From: CAWIVJ01 sp963839525
Lineage (GTDB): Bacteria > Cyanobacteriota > Vampirovibrionia > Gastranaerophilales > Gastranaerophilaceae
Assembly (NCBI GenBank): GCA_963839525.1
Contig: CAWIVJ010000023.1
Coordinates: 62,001-126,000, forward strand
Direction: 5' to 3'
Length of the DNA stretch: 64,000 bases
Shown here: piece by piece, positions 34,869 to 43,311 of the stretch
Layout of the letters: each line of letters starts with the position of its first letter
How positions within the stretch are numbered: position 1 is the first letter of the stretch
Translations under genes and position numbers: made by a program
Notes under the pieces: model-generated
Told to the model about the DNA's origin: nothing
Seen by the model: only the letters and a program-made list of their open reading frames with translations
Databases searched by the model: none

Positions 34869-37188
34869 AAGTGAAAATGTGGGGAAAATTGCTGTTATTG
34901 GCAATTATCTTCCAAGACAATGCGGCATCGCAACTTTTACTACAGATTTAAGCCAGGCATTAGCAAGAGAATTAAAAAGAGAGAAAGATTTAATAAACAT
35001 TGCTATGGATGATACTCTTGAAGGATATAACTATCCTCCTCAAGTTAAATTCAGAGTGAGACAAGATATTCAATCAGATTATTTTTGGGCAGCGGATTAT
35101 TTAAACGCTAATCAGTATGATGCTGTCATTGTACAGCATGAATATGGAATATTTGGCGGAGAAGACGGTTCTTATATCCTTGATATGATTAAGTGTTTAA
35201 AAATGCCTGTTATTAATAATCTACATACTGTTCTTGAAAATCCTTCCGATGGACAGCGAATGGTAATGAAAGGTTTAGCAAAATATTCCGACAGGCTTTT
35301 GGTAATGAGTAAAAAAGCTATTGATATACTTACAAATGTATATGATATAGACAAAGATATGATATCTTTCATTCCGCATGGAATTCCTGATACTAACTTT
35401 AAAAATACCGGATTATTTAATAACCGTTTCGGATTTGAAAATAAAGATATAATCCTTACCTTCGGACTTCTTGGTCCGGGAAAAGGAATTGAATCTATGA
35501 TAGAAGCTATGCCTTTTATTGTGGAGCAACATCCCAACACTATATACTTAATAGTTGGTCAAACTCATCCGCATATTCTTGAAAGATCAGGCGATTCTTA
35601 TAGACAAGATTTACAACAATTAATAAATAAACTGGGAATGCAAGAGCATGTAGTATTTCATAATAATTTTGTTGAACTTGAAACCCTTATTCAATATATT
35701 CAAACTTCAAAAATTTATGCAGTCCCTTATTTAAAAAAAGAACAAATTACTTCAGGGACTCTTGCTTATACATTAGGATTAGGCACAGCCGTAGTATCCA
35801 CGCCATTCTGGTATGCCGAAGAATTATTATCAGAGGGCAGAGGAAAGTTAGTTCCGTTTAATAATCCTGTAGAGATGGCAAAAGAAATTAATAGTCTGTT
35901 ATCAAACAATCAAGAACGTGAAATGATTAGAGTTAAAGGTTATCAACACGGACGGTCAATGATATGGAAAGAAGTAGCTAAAACTCATTTAAAACTTATT
36001 TCCGAAATCAAAGAAAGAAAACCTATTGAAAATATTCATGAAGCCGGCATTAAATATAACAGAATATTCAATGACTTGCCGGAAATAAATTTATCACATT
36101 TAAAAACCTTAACTGATGATACGGGGTTATTGCAGCATGCAAAATACACTACTCCCAATCTTCATCATGGTTATTGTACTGATGATAATGCTCGCGGATT
36201 AATAGCAATTATAAAATATTATTCTCTCAGAAAAGAAAAAGAAGTTTTTCCTTTAATCCATAAATATCTTGCATTTTTATTTTATGCTTTCAATCCGGAA
36301 AATGGAAGATTTCGAAATTTTATGAGTTATGACCGCAGATGGATGGAATTAGCCGGAAGCGAAGATTCTCATGGACGTGCTTTATGGAGCTTAGGCATAG
36401 CTGTAAAAGATGCTCCCGACAGTTCTATTAGAAGCATGGCAATGCGTCTGTTTCTGGAATCTTTACCTGTAGTTGAACATTTTAATGCCCCAAGAGCCTG
36501 GGGATATGCAATTTTAGGATTAAATGCATATTTATCAATTTATGAAGGAGATGTGTCTGCTCGTAAAATTCGTGATGATTTAGCAAAAAAAATATATCAG
36601 CTGTTTAAAGATAATGCTTCTGAAGATTGGACATGGTGTGAAAATGCTGCTACATATGCAAATGCTGTTCTGCCTCATGCATTAATTGTTGCAGGAAAAG
36701 GCATGCCTGATCAGGAAATCTATGATTTAGGCATAAAAGCTTTAGAGTGGTTATTTAAAGTTCAAACAGCAAAAAACGGACACTTGTCAATAATTGGAAA
36801 CAACGGATGGTTTGATATAAACGGAAATCGTTCCATGTTTGACCAACAGCCGATTGAAGCTAAATGTTTAATTGATGCCTGTTTAGATGTTTACATTGCA
36901 ACCGGAGATAAAAGATGGTTTGAAGAGAGCGAAAGATGTTTAAGCTGGTTCCTCGGGTATAACGATTTACAGCTTCCCTTGTGCGATTACAAAACAGGAG
37001 GATGCCACGATGGACTGGAAAGGCAGGGAGTTAACGGAAACCAAGGCGCTGAATCTACTCTTGCCTGGGTAATTTCATTGATTAATATGCATACAATCAC
37101 AAAATTGCATTTCCATTTAGATGAAAATATCAGATTTAAAACAAGTGATTATTTTTCTATCCTGGAAAATGATTTGAAAGCGAATTGA
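34852..37188 (+). CDS. GT4 glycosyltransferase fused to an (alpha/alpha)6-type domain
   Basis: 778 residues. Residues ~10-390 are a GT4 protein: GNYLPRQCGIATFTTDLSQAL, VIVQHEYGIFGGEDGSYIL, SFIPHGIPD, ILTFGLLGPGKGIESMIEA and YLKKEQITSGTLAYTLGLGTAVV. Residues ~420-770 look like a glycosidase-type helical toroid: NLHHGYCTDDNARGLIAI, RWMELAGSEDSHGRALWSLG, WTWCENAATYANAVLPHAL, FDQQPIEAKCLIDACLDVY and GCHDGLERQGVNGNQGAEST. This fusion is a recurrent partner of the GH130 pair. The acidic, aromatic-rich toroid could trim or bind the glycan product. Confidence 0.88.
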   Translation: MLNQGKSENVGKIAVIGNYLPRQCGIATFTTDLSQALARELKREKDLINIAMDDTLEGYNYPPQVKFRVRQDIQSDYFWAADYLNANQYDAVIVQHEYGIFGGEDGSYILDMIKCLKMPVINNLHTVLENPSDGQRMVMKGLAKYSDRLLVMSKKAIDILTNVYDIDKDMISFIPHGIPDTNFKNTGLFNNRFGFENKDIILTFGLLGPGKGIESMIEAMPFIVEQHPNTIYLIVGQTHPHILERSGDSYRQDLQQLINKLGMQEHVVFHNNFVELETLIQYIQTSKIYAVPYLKKEQITSGTLAYTLGLGTAVVSTPFWYAEELLSEGRGKLVPFNNPVEMAKEINSLLSNNQEREMIRVKGYQHGRSMIWKEVAKTHLKLISEIKERKPIENIHEAGIKYNRIFNDLPEINLSHLKTLTDDTGLLQHAKYTTPNLHHGYCTDDNARGLIAIIKYYSLRKEKEVFPLIHKYLAFLFYAFNPENGRFRNFMSYDRRWMELAGSEDSHGRALWSLGIAVKDAPDSSIRSMAMRLFLESLPVVEHFNAPRAWGYAILGLNAYLSIYEGDVSARKIRDDLAKKIYQLFKDNASEDWTWCENAATYANAVLPHALIVAGKGMPDQEIYDLGIKALEWLFKVQTAKNGHLSIIGNNGWFDINGNRSMFDQQPIEAKCLIDACLDVYIATGDKRWFEESERCLSWFLGYNDLQLPLCDYKTGGCHDGLERQGVNGNQGAESTLAWVISLINMHTITKLHFHLDENIRFKTSDYFSILENDLKAN

Positions 37189-37203
37189 TATTTAATTAAC
37201 TTA

Positions 37204-38232
37204 TCATTGATTAAACAGATATAAAAAATCTCCGTATTCTTTTTCCTGCATTTCTTTTAAAGGAATAAATTTTAAAGCTGCGCCGTTTATACAGTATCTC
37301 CGTCCACCTTTGTCTTTTGGTTCATCATAAAAAATATGTCCCAGATGAGAATCAGCAAAACTGCTTCTAATTTCTGTTCTTAACATACCAAAAGAATTGT
37401 CTAATTTTTGTTTAACCATTTTTTCTTTTATAGGTTTTGTAAAAGAAGGCCAACCGCATCCGGCATCAAACTTGTCTTTTGAAGAAAATAAAGGTTCTCC
37501 GCTAACAATGTCAACATAAATTCCTTCCTCGAAATTTTTATCATACTCGCTTGTGAAAGGTTTTTCGGTAGCATTTTCCTGAGTTACTTTGTATTGGATA
37601 TCGTTTAATTTTTTTTTAATTTCTTCCTTATCCGGTTTTTTGTATTTTTTAACTTTAGAAAGATCAATATGGCAGTACCCGCGAGGATTTTTATCTAAAT
37701 ATTTCTGATGGTATTCTTCTGCTTCATAAAAGCTTTTTAATTCTTTAACTTCTACCGCAATCGGTTTTTTATAATTTTTTTCTTCTTTTTTAAGTACTTT
37801 TTCAATTGTTTTTAAATCGTTGTCTTGAGTATAAAAAATCCCGCTTCTGTATTGTGTTCCTACATCAAATCCCTGTCTATTAAGGGCGGTCGGATCTATT
37901 ATATCAAAATAATGATTAAGCAGATCTTCAAGTGAGATTTCATCAGGATTATATTTTATAAAAACCGTTTCGGCAAAACCTGTTTTGCCTGTTTTAACTT
38001 GTTCATATGTAGGATTAGTACCTTCACCATTAGCGTAACCAACTTTTGTTGAAACAACTCCGGGTAATTTTTCAAAATAAGCTTCAACACCCCAAAAACA
38101 TCCCCCTGCAAGATAAATTTCTCTTAAAGAGTTTTGATTTTTACCTTCTTTTGCTGCCATATTCTGCATAAGTAAAATTACTCCTAAGCTTACCGCTATT
38201 ATAAATATTAATTTTATAATAAAAGTTTTCAT
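37204..38232 (-). CDS. msrAB: Exported MsrA-MsrB methionine sulfoxide reductase fusion
   Basis: 342 residues. A hydrophobic N-terminal segment (IIKLIFIIAVSLGVILLM) is a signal peptide or anchor, so the enzyme acts outside the cytoplasm. The MsrA domain has YLAGGCFWGVEAYF with catalytic C45. The MsrB domain from about 207 has GEPLFSSKDKFDAGCGWPSF and GGRRYCINGAALKF with catalytic C314; the zinc-binding Cys pairs of some MsrBs are absent. It repairs oxidised methionines in both stereo forms. It converges on the GT4 fusion gene with 15 bases between. Confidence 0.95.
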   Translation of the reverse strand: MKTFIIKLIFIIAVSLGVILLMQNMAAKEGKNQNSLREIYLAGGCFWGVEAYFEKLPGVVSTKVGYANGEGTNPTYEQVKTGKTGFAETVFIKYNPDEISLEDLLNHYFDIIDPTALNRQGFDVGTQYRSGIFYTQDNDLKTIEKVLKKEEKNYKKPIAVEVKELKSFYEAEEYHQKYLDKNPRGYCHIDLSKVKKYKKPDKEEIKKKLNDIQYKVTQENATEKPFTSEYDKNFEEGIYVDIVSGEPLFSSKDKFDAGCGWPSFTKPIKEKMVKQKLDNSFGMLRTEIRSSFADSHLGHIFYDEPKDKGGRRYCINGAALKFIPLKEMQEKEYGDFLYLFNQ

Positions 38233-38376
38233 TAAAAATAATCCTGATTTATTATTCAGAATATAAAATATTAAAATTTATTTCAATTACCTTAAAATAA
38301 CCAAGAGTATTATAATTATTTTTCAAGGTTAGTTTTGAAAAATTTTGGCAATAGTAATTTCTACTAGTCATGCTTT

Positions 38377-39309
38377 TTAATTTTTTAAAATACAAAGACC
38401 TTCATTTTTTACAAGCTCAATATCTTCTTCTGGTTTTGTTCCTGTAGTTGTTAAGTAATTCCCTACAAGAAGCGCATTGATTCCTGCTTTAATTCCAAGT
38501 TTTTGATATTCCTGAGAAAATCTGGTAGTCCTACCTCCGGCATACCTTAACAAAGCCTTTGGAAGAGCAATTCTAAAGATACAGATTGTTTTTAAAATTT
38601 CTTCTTCATCAATTACTGAAAAAGCATTTTCAAGGGGAGTACCTTCAATCGGGTTAAGAAAATTAATCGGAACAGACTTAGGATTCAGTTCCGCAAGTTC
38701 AAGAGCCATTTCTACACGCTGTTCTCTTGTTTCCCCCATACCGATAATAACTCCCGCACAAGCTTCTATACCGTATTTTTGGACAAGCTTTATGGTTTTT
38801 ACTCTGTCTTTAAAAGTATGTGTTGTACAAATTTGTTCATGATAAGATTCCGCTGTATTTATATTATGGTTATACCTCTCACAGCCTGCTTCTTTGATTT
38901 GCTTAACCTGCTCTTCATCTAAAAGACCCAATGAACAGCAAGAATGAAGACCTTCAATACTTGCAACTTCCCTAATCATTTCAAGAAGCTTGGGAAAATC
39001 TTCATTTTCGGGTTTTGTTCCTGATGTAACAATACAAAATCTTGTTGCACCGTTTTCTTTCGCGCTTAATGCTGCTTTTTCAACTTCTTCGACAGATAAA
39101 AGAGGATGTACCTCGATTTTTGCATTATTGTGAGCACTTTGGGAACAATATTTGCAATTTTCTTTGCATTTTCCGGTTTTTGCGCTTATAATGCTGCAAA
39201 ATTCAACAGTATTGTCAAAGTTTTCTTTGGTTACGGAAGATGAAATTTCAACAAGTTCGTCTATCGGCAAATTATATAATTCCAGCAATTCGTTTATATT
39301 TTTTTTCAT
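38377..39309 (-). CDS. bioB: Biotin synthase
   Basis: 310 residues. KTGKCKENCKYCSQSAHNNA carries the radical-SAM C48-x3-C52-x2-C55 cluster; ATRFCIVTSG, YNHNINTAES, VIIGMGETREQRVEMALELA, PINFLNPIEGTPL and LRYAGGRTTRF (with the Arg and Asn ligands of the second cluster) are complete. It inserts sulfur into dethiobiotin, the last step of biotin synthesis. It is transcribed apart from, but in the same direction as, the bioF-D-A-G-C operon; one small gene on the other strand lies between. Confidence 0.96.
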   Translation of the reverse strand: MKKNINELLELYNLPIDELVEISSSVTKENFDNTVEFCSIISAKTGKCKENCKYCSQSAHNNAKIEVHPLLSVEEVEKAALSAKENGATRFCIVTSGTKPENEDFPKLLEMIREVASIEGLHSCCSLGLLDEEQVKQIKEAGCERYNHNINTAESYHEQICTTHTFKDRVKTIKLVQKYGIEACAGVIIGMGETREQRVEMALELAELNPKSVPINFLNPIEGTPLENAFSVIDEEEILKTICIFRIALPKALLRYAGGRTTRFSQEYQKLGIKAGINALLVGNYLTTTGTKPEEDIELVKNEGLCILKN

Positions 39310-39419
39310 TTTACTCCCCTTTTATAAATTTAATTTTAACATAAAAATAGGCATTAAAACTAATTATATGTTCCTCTCAAAAAACTAAATATTGAAAACA
39401 TAAAGAATCTTTATAAAAA

Positions 39420-39448
39420 TTTACAACGGACATAAATTTAGTTATAGT
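39420..39448 (+). promoter_or_regulatory. Sigma-70-type promoter before the 134-residue gene
   Basis: TTTACA at 39420-39425, a 17-base spacer and TATAGT at 39443-39448. Transcription should start near 39455, giving a leader of about 105 bases before ATG 39562. Confidence 0.55.
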
Positions 39449-39561
39449 AGAGTTATGTAGCTAATTTAACATTTCAATTTAAGATAAAGTAAAATAAAAA
39501 CCGGCAAAAAATTTTCTTTACAGTTTTTAGGTAAATATATATAAACTGAAAGGATATAAAA

Positions 39562-39966
39562 ATGCCGACAATAACAAAAATTAGTTCTAATATTCTAACT
39601 TCAAATGATATTATTCCTTTAAACCATTTGTTACACAAAGATGGAATGAAAATAAAAACTATTCCCAAAGAAGATGGAACATTCATACTTGATTTACTCG
39701 CGGAACAAAAGGGTAAAGAAGGAATATGGAAATTGGTTCAGACTCATTTTTTTAATCGTTGGGATGATGCTTCTTCTTGGGGACAAACAGAAATGGAAGC
39801 TCTCCAGATATTAGTAAAAAAAATAAATGGAAAAGGTCTCTATGAACAGTGCAACGGTAAGTTTATAACAAGGTTTGAAGATTTACTAAAAGAAATTCGG
39901 GAATTTAAGAAGAAAAAAGCAATAAAAGATCTTATATTTAATTCTATGAACTCTTCTCTGCAATAA
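39562..39966 (+). CDS. Hypothetical protein, 134 residues
   Basis: Not recognised. The protein is soluble and basic towards its end. DIIPLNHLLHKDGMKIKTIP, FILDLLAEQKGKEGIWKLVQ and TQMEALQ-like helices (GQTEMEALQILVKKINGKGL) suggest a small alpha-helical domain; the C-terminus is Lys-rich (LKEIREFKKKKAIKDL). A good ribosome site (GAAAGG) precedes ATG 39562 and a sigma-70-type promoter lies at 39420. Its 3' end overlaps the end of bioC on the other strand by 23 bases. Codon use is like the neighbours, so it is probably a real gene. Confidence 0.7.
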   Translation: MPTITKISSNILTSNDIIPLNHLLHKDGMKIKTIPKEDGTFILDLLAEQKGKEGIWKLVQTHFFNRWDDASSWGQTEMEALQILVKKINGKGLYEQCNGKFITRFEDLLKEIREFKKKKAIKDLIFNSMNSSLQ

Positions 39967-40705
39967 AATATAAAGGCTGATAAGTTAACTCTAATTTACC
40001 GTTTGAATTTCTGAAAAGCTTATTGTATTTATCATCAAATTTTTTCAAATCTTTTTTTGTCCATATGATTTTTTCTAAAGCGTTTACGCCGGATTTTTTC
40101 AAATGCTTCAAGATTTCTTGTGCATTTTTAAATTCAACGTTAATATTTTCAGAATGCAAATATATTATTTTAAATTTTTCATTAATCATATTTTCTATTG
40201 CTTCTTTAGTGTAATAATTCAAGGATTTACCCGTTATGGTTTTTATTTGGTGGAAATTTTGTTCACCAAATGTAGTAAATGCAATTATTCCTTTTTCTTT
40301 CAAAGATAAGTATGTTTTTTCAAGCAAAGATTGTAAATCTTCTATCCATTGAAAAGTGGCATTGGAAATTATTAAATCTAAATCAGGCGGAAAAGGGATT
40401 TTTTCACAATCGCCATATAAAAAATTTAAATTATCCCCAAAAATTTTTATATTACCCAGAGCATTTTCAATAATATCATTTATATATATTTCATCAAAAT
40501 TAATATTATTTATAATTTCTCCGGTCAAAAACCCTGTACCGCAGCCGATTTCAAGAATTTTATCAAATTTATTTCCTTGATATTGAATTAATTTTGATAA
40601 CAAATCATTTGACATCTTTTCCTGAACAATTGCATTTTTGGAATAAGTTGAGAAACTTTTCTCAAACCGCTTTTTTATTAAGTTTTTATCTACAATATTA
40701 TTCAT
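39944..40705 (-). CDS. bioC: Malonyl-ACP O-methyltransferase
   Basis: About 253 residues from ATG 40705, which overlaps the bioG stop; the frame is open to TTG 40711. RFEKSFSTYSKNAIVQEKMS is the typical BioC opening, DKILEIGCGTGFLTGEI the SAM motif, and LIISNATFQWIEDLQSLLEK with GIIAFTTFGEQNFHQI are diagnostic. It methylates malonyl-ACP so that the fatty acid machinery can build pimeloyl-ACP methyl ester. Last gene of the bioF-D-A-G-C operon. Confidence 0.93.
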   Translation of the reverse strand: MNNIVDKNLIKKRFEKSFSTYSKNAIVQEKMSNDLLSKLIQYQGNKFDKILEIGCGTGFLTGEIINNINFDEIYINDIIENALGNIKIFGDNLNFLYGDCEKIPFPPDLDLIISNATFQWIEDLQSLLEKTYLSLKEKGIIAFTTFGEQNFHQIKTITGKSLNYYTKEAIENMINEKFKIIYLHSENINVEFKNAQEILKHLKKSGVNALEKIIWTKKDLKKFDDKYNKLFRNSNGKLELTYQPLYFIAEKSS

Positions 40706-41381
40706 AATCAATTATCTCATCCCAACTTTTAAACAAATTAAAAATAAAATGACCTTCATTTAATTCAAAAATAGACAAATCTTCTTTTTGTGACCAGAAT
40801 TTAATCTGATTTTTTGCAGGAATAATTTTATCTTGAGTACCGATAAAAATTTTGGTAAAACATTGAATTTTCTCTGAAAAATCTTTTGTTGATGCTAAAT
40901 TCCGAATTTGCACCAATTCTTTTCTTTGATTTTCAACATCACGTTTCGGCAGCCCTTCAATAAAAGTTTCCTGCGGATTTTTAAACATATTTCTGTAGAA
41001 AAGGCGGTAATTTTCCTCTGATAAATTAGAAAGAGTAAGGTTAAATATTTTTTGTGGAATTCCAAAATTATTGTCTATAGGAACGGGTGTTCCGTTGATT
41101 GCTATAACATTCTTCAAGTTTTTAAATTGATTAATAACAGCTGAGCAAGCCCAAACTCCAAAAGACCATGCAATGATGTTTATTTCTTCATATTTATTGC
41201 ACTCATTTAAAATTTCTGTCGGTATGTCAAGATTTTCATATTCATAAAACATTAAAACATCATACTCAACAGAGTTTAAGTGCTTTATAATATTTTTATC
41301 CAGACTCCAGCCGTTGAAAAATATAATCAGCTTTTTAGAGTTTTTTTTTGGTGCAGAAATCTGCACCCTACATTCCTTCAC
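40698..41381 (-). CDS. bioG: Pimeloyl-ACP methyl ester esterase, BioG type
   Basis: 227 residues from GTG 41381. KLIIFFNGWSLDKNII and IIAWSFGVWACSAV (nucleophile S73 in W-S-F-G-V-W), AINGTPVPIDNNFGIP, FIGTQDKIIPAKNQIKFW (acid) and LNEGHFIF (His) match BioG (DUF452), which frees pimeloyl-ACP from its methyl ester. Bacteria use BioG instead of BioH when paired with bioC, as here. Its first codons lie in a GTGAAAA-type repeat and a GGTGCAGA/TCTGCACC palindrome, so the natural N-terminus may have been altered by repeat insertion. Confidence 0.9.
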   Translation of the reverse strand: MKECRVQISAPKKNSKKLIIFFNGWSLDKNIIKHLNSVEYDVLMFYEYENLDIPTEILNECNKYEEINIIAWSFGVWACSAVINQFKNLKNVIAINGTPVPIDNNFGIPQKIFNLTLSNLSEENYRLFYRNMFKNPQETFIEGLPKRDVENQRKELVQIRNLASTKDFSEKIQCFTKIFIGTQDKIIPAKNQIKFWSQKEDLSIFELNEGHFIFNLFKSWDEIIDYE

Positions 41382-41394
41382 TTTTCACCTTTTA
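41372..41394. repeat. Short GTGAAAA-type heptad repeat at the bioA/bioG junction
   Basis: On the minus strand AAAAGGTGAAAAGTGAAGG spans the bioA fragment stop and the bioG start. It is the same repeat type as in the flagellar operon spacers (55857-57720), in a short single-arm form. Confidence 0.6.
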
Positions 41395-41642
41395 ATCTTT
41401 ATTTCACTAATAGATGCTTCAATTGTATCATAAAGTTTATTTAAACTCTTCTCTGAAATGCAGTAAGGAGGCATAATGTAAACAGTATTTCCCAACGGTC
41501 TTAATAAAACGCCCCTCTCAATATAAAATCTGTATAAATCTTTTGCAATATCCGATAAATAACCTTCTTTTTCCACCTTTATGTCAACAGCAAAAATAGA
41601 ACCGAGGACTCTGGGGTTTTTGACTGAATTCGATTTGTTCAA
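41385..41642 (-). pseudogene. bioA C-terminal segment after in-frame stops
   Basis: YLNKSNSVKNPRVLGSIFAV onward, with FYIERGVLLRPLGNTVYIMPPYCI, is the C-terminal domain of BioA, which helps bind the substrate and PLP. It is in the same frame as 41655-42671. The two parts are separated only by TAA ACT TAA TAA. TTG 41642 could in principle restart translation, but no ribosome site is seen. Confidence 0.85.
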
Positions 41643-41654
41643 ATATTATTAAGT

Positions 41655-42671
41655 TTACTTCAAATGACAGCATTTGTTAATAAAAGCTATTTTTTCTAAA
41701 ATGTTTTCTTTTTGCCAGATGTTTAAATTAGCAGCCGCAGCAGCACAGGCAATAGGATTTGCAGTGTATGAACTGCTATGAAAAAACATTTCGGATTTAT
41801 TTTTTGAATAAAAAGCTTTATAAATTTCTTTTGTAGTAAATGTAGCCGCAAGAGGCAGTGTTCCGCCGGTAATTCCTTTGGATAAACAAATTATATCAGG
41901 AACTATATTTGTTTGTTCAAAAGCAAACATTGTTCCTGTTCTCCCAAAACCTGTCATTACTTCATCGAGAATGAAAAAAACATTATATTTTTTAGAAAGT
42001 TTATATAATTCATTTATAACAAAAGGTTTATAGATTAACATTCCGCCTGAACCTAAAATCAAGGGTTCTAATATAATTGCTGCTATTTTTGAAGCTTCTT
42101 TTTTTAAAAGCTTTTCAAAAGTTTTTATTGTAACCTCTTCTTTTCCTTCTTGCGGAAAAGGAAGATGTTCAACATCAAAAAGCATTTTTTTATAAGGTTT
42201 ATTGAAAACTCCTCTGCCGCCTGAAGACATTCCGCCAAAAGTGTCTCCATGGTAAGCTTTTTCTAACGCTATAATTTTGGTTTTATCAAATTTTCCTTTA
42301 TTATACCAATACCCGACAGCCATTTTTAATGCAACTTCAACAGAAGTAGAACCACTGTCTGAAAAAAAGACATGTTCAAATTTCGGCGGCAAAACTTCAA
42401 GAAGTTTTGCCGCCGCTTCTTCACCAGCATCATGTGTAAATCCTGCAAAAATAACCTGTTGTAATTTTTCCGCTTGAGAAGAAATTGCTTTTATTATTTC
42501 AGGATTAGAATGACCATGCGTATTAACCCACCATGAAGAAATTCCATCAATGATTTGTTCTTTTTTTTCCGTATATAAAAATTCATCCTTGGCTTTTTTT
42601 ATTTTTATTATAGGTTCGTTTAATCCATGCTGAGTAAACGGATGCCATATTTTTGCGTCTTTATATTCCAT
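41655..42671 (-). CDS. bioA: Adenosylmethionine-8-amino-7-oxononanoate aminotransferase, interrupted
   Basis: 338 residues, about 80 short at the C-terminus. IWHPFTQHG, IDGISSWWVNTHGHSNPEI, FFSDSGSTSVEVALKMA, KAYHGDTFGGMS, VFFILDEVMTGFGRTGTMFA and ICLSKGITGG with PLP lysine K265 are intact. The frame stops after FINKCCHLK at TAA 41655 and, after ACT, meets two more TAA codons, then continues as the rest of BioA (41385-41642). There is no frameshift. The rest of the operon is intact, so the break may be recent, an error, or tolerated by suppression or subunit complementation. It overlaps bioD by 11 bases. Confidence 0.9.
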   Translation of the reverse strand: MEYKDAKIWHPFTQHGLNEPIIKIKKAKDEFLYTEKKEQIIDGISSWWVNTHGHSNPEIIKAISSQAEKLQQVIFAGFTHDAGEEAAAKLLEVLPPKFEHVFFSDSGSTSVEVALKMAVGYWYNKGKFDKTKIIALEKAYHGDTFGGMSSGGRGVFNKPYKKMLFDVEHLPFPQEGKEEVTIKTFEKLLKKEASKIAAIILEPLILGSGGMLIYKPFVINELYKLSKKYNVFFILDEVMTGFGRTGTMFAFEQTNIVPDIICLSKGITGGTLPLAATFTTKEIYKAFYSKNKSEMFFHSSSYTANPIACAAAAANLNIWQKENILEKIAFINKCCHLK

Positions 42672-43308
42672 AATTTTCCTTAAAATATTTTACGTCAAAA
42701 TTATCATAAAAGGTTTTTTCAAGAATATTTTTATTAATGGTTTTTAATACTGGAATATTACCTATTTTTTTCGCTTTTGAAAATTGTATAATAGTTCTTT
42801 GGTTATCCAAATTTTTTTCTCCAATAAAAACTATGCCGGCTAAATTAATATTTTTCGCTTTTAAAGCTTCGATAGAAAGCAATGTGTGATTTATTGTTCC
42901 AAGTGAAGTTCTTGCACATAAAATTACCTGTGCATCCCAATTCTTTATGATATCAATGAAAAGAGTTTGTCTGTTTACAGGAACCATTAATCCGCCGGCC
43001 AATTCAATTATTAAGGGATTAAATTTAACTTTTTCAGGTAAAATTAATTCTTTATCTTCAATAATTATATTTTCTGATTCGGCAGCTTTATGCGGAGAAA
43101 GAGACGCTTTTAAAAGGTATTTTTCTTGCAAAAAATGATTATCATCAAGCTCAGATAATCTTTTCACTATTTTGGTGTCGTTTTCTTCTGCACACCCGCT
43201 TTGTACAGGCTTAAAATAAGTCCCTTTAAGTACACTCATCAACAATGCAGAGCAAATTGTTTTCCCTATATTTGTATCTGTACCCGCAATAACTATGTTG
43301 TTTTTCAT
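42661..43308 (-). CDS. bioD: Dethiobiotin synthetase
   Basis: 215 residues. NIVIAGTDTNIGKTICSALL is the P-loop with the Thr/Asp of BioD, YFKPVQSGC the substrate Lys segment, IIELAGGLMVPVN the GAGG-type Mg site and VILCARTSLGTINHTLLSIEAL the dimer segment. It closes the ureido ring of dethiobiotin using CO2 and ATP. It lies three bases after bioF and overlaps bioA, so it is the second gene of the operon. Confidence 0.95.
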   Translation of the reverse strand: MKNNIVIAGTDTNIGKTICSALLMSVLKGTYFKPVQSGCAEENDTKIVKRLSELDDNHFLQEKYLLKASLSPHKAAESENIIIEDKELILPEKVKFNPLIIELAGGLMVPVNRQTLFIDIIKNWDAQVILCARTSLGTINHTLLSIEALKAKNINLAGIVFIGEKNLDNQRTIIQFSKAKKIGNIPVLKTINKNILEKTFYDNFDVKYFKENYGI

Positions 43309-43311
43309 TTT

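Noticed and set aside
41349..41368. GGTGCAGA/TCTGCACC palindrome as a terminator
   Set aside because: It is inside the start of bioG and codes RVQISAP; on the minus strand it is followed by A residues, not T.
41640..41660. Reassignment of TAA to glutamine, suggested by bioA
   Set aside because: TAA ends many clearly complete genes in this window (for example fliG, pseB, polX), so a genetic code change is not tenable.
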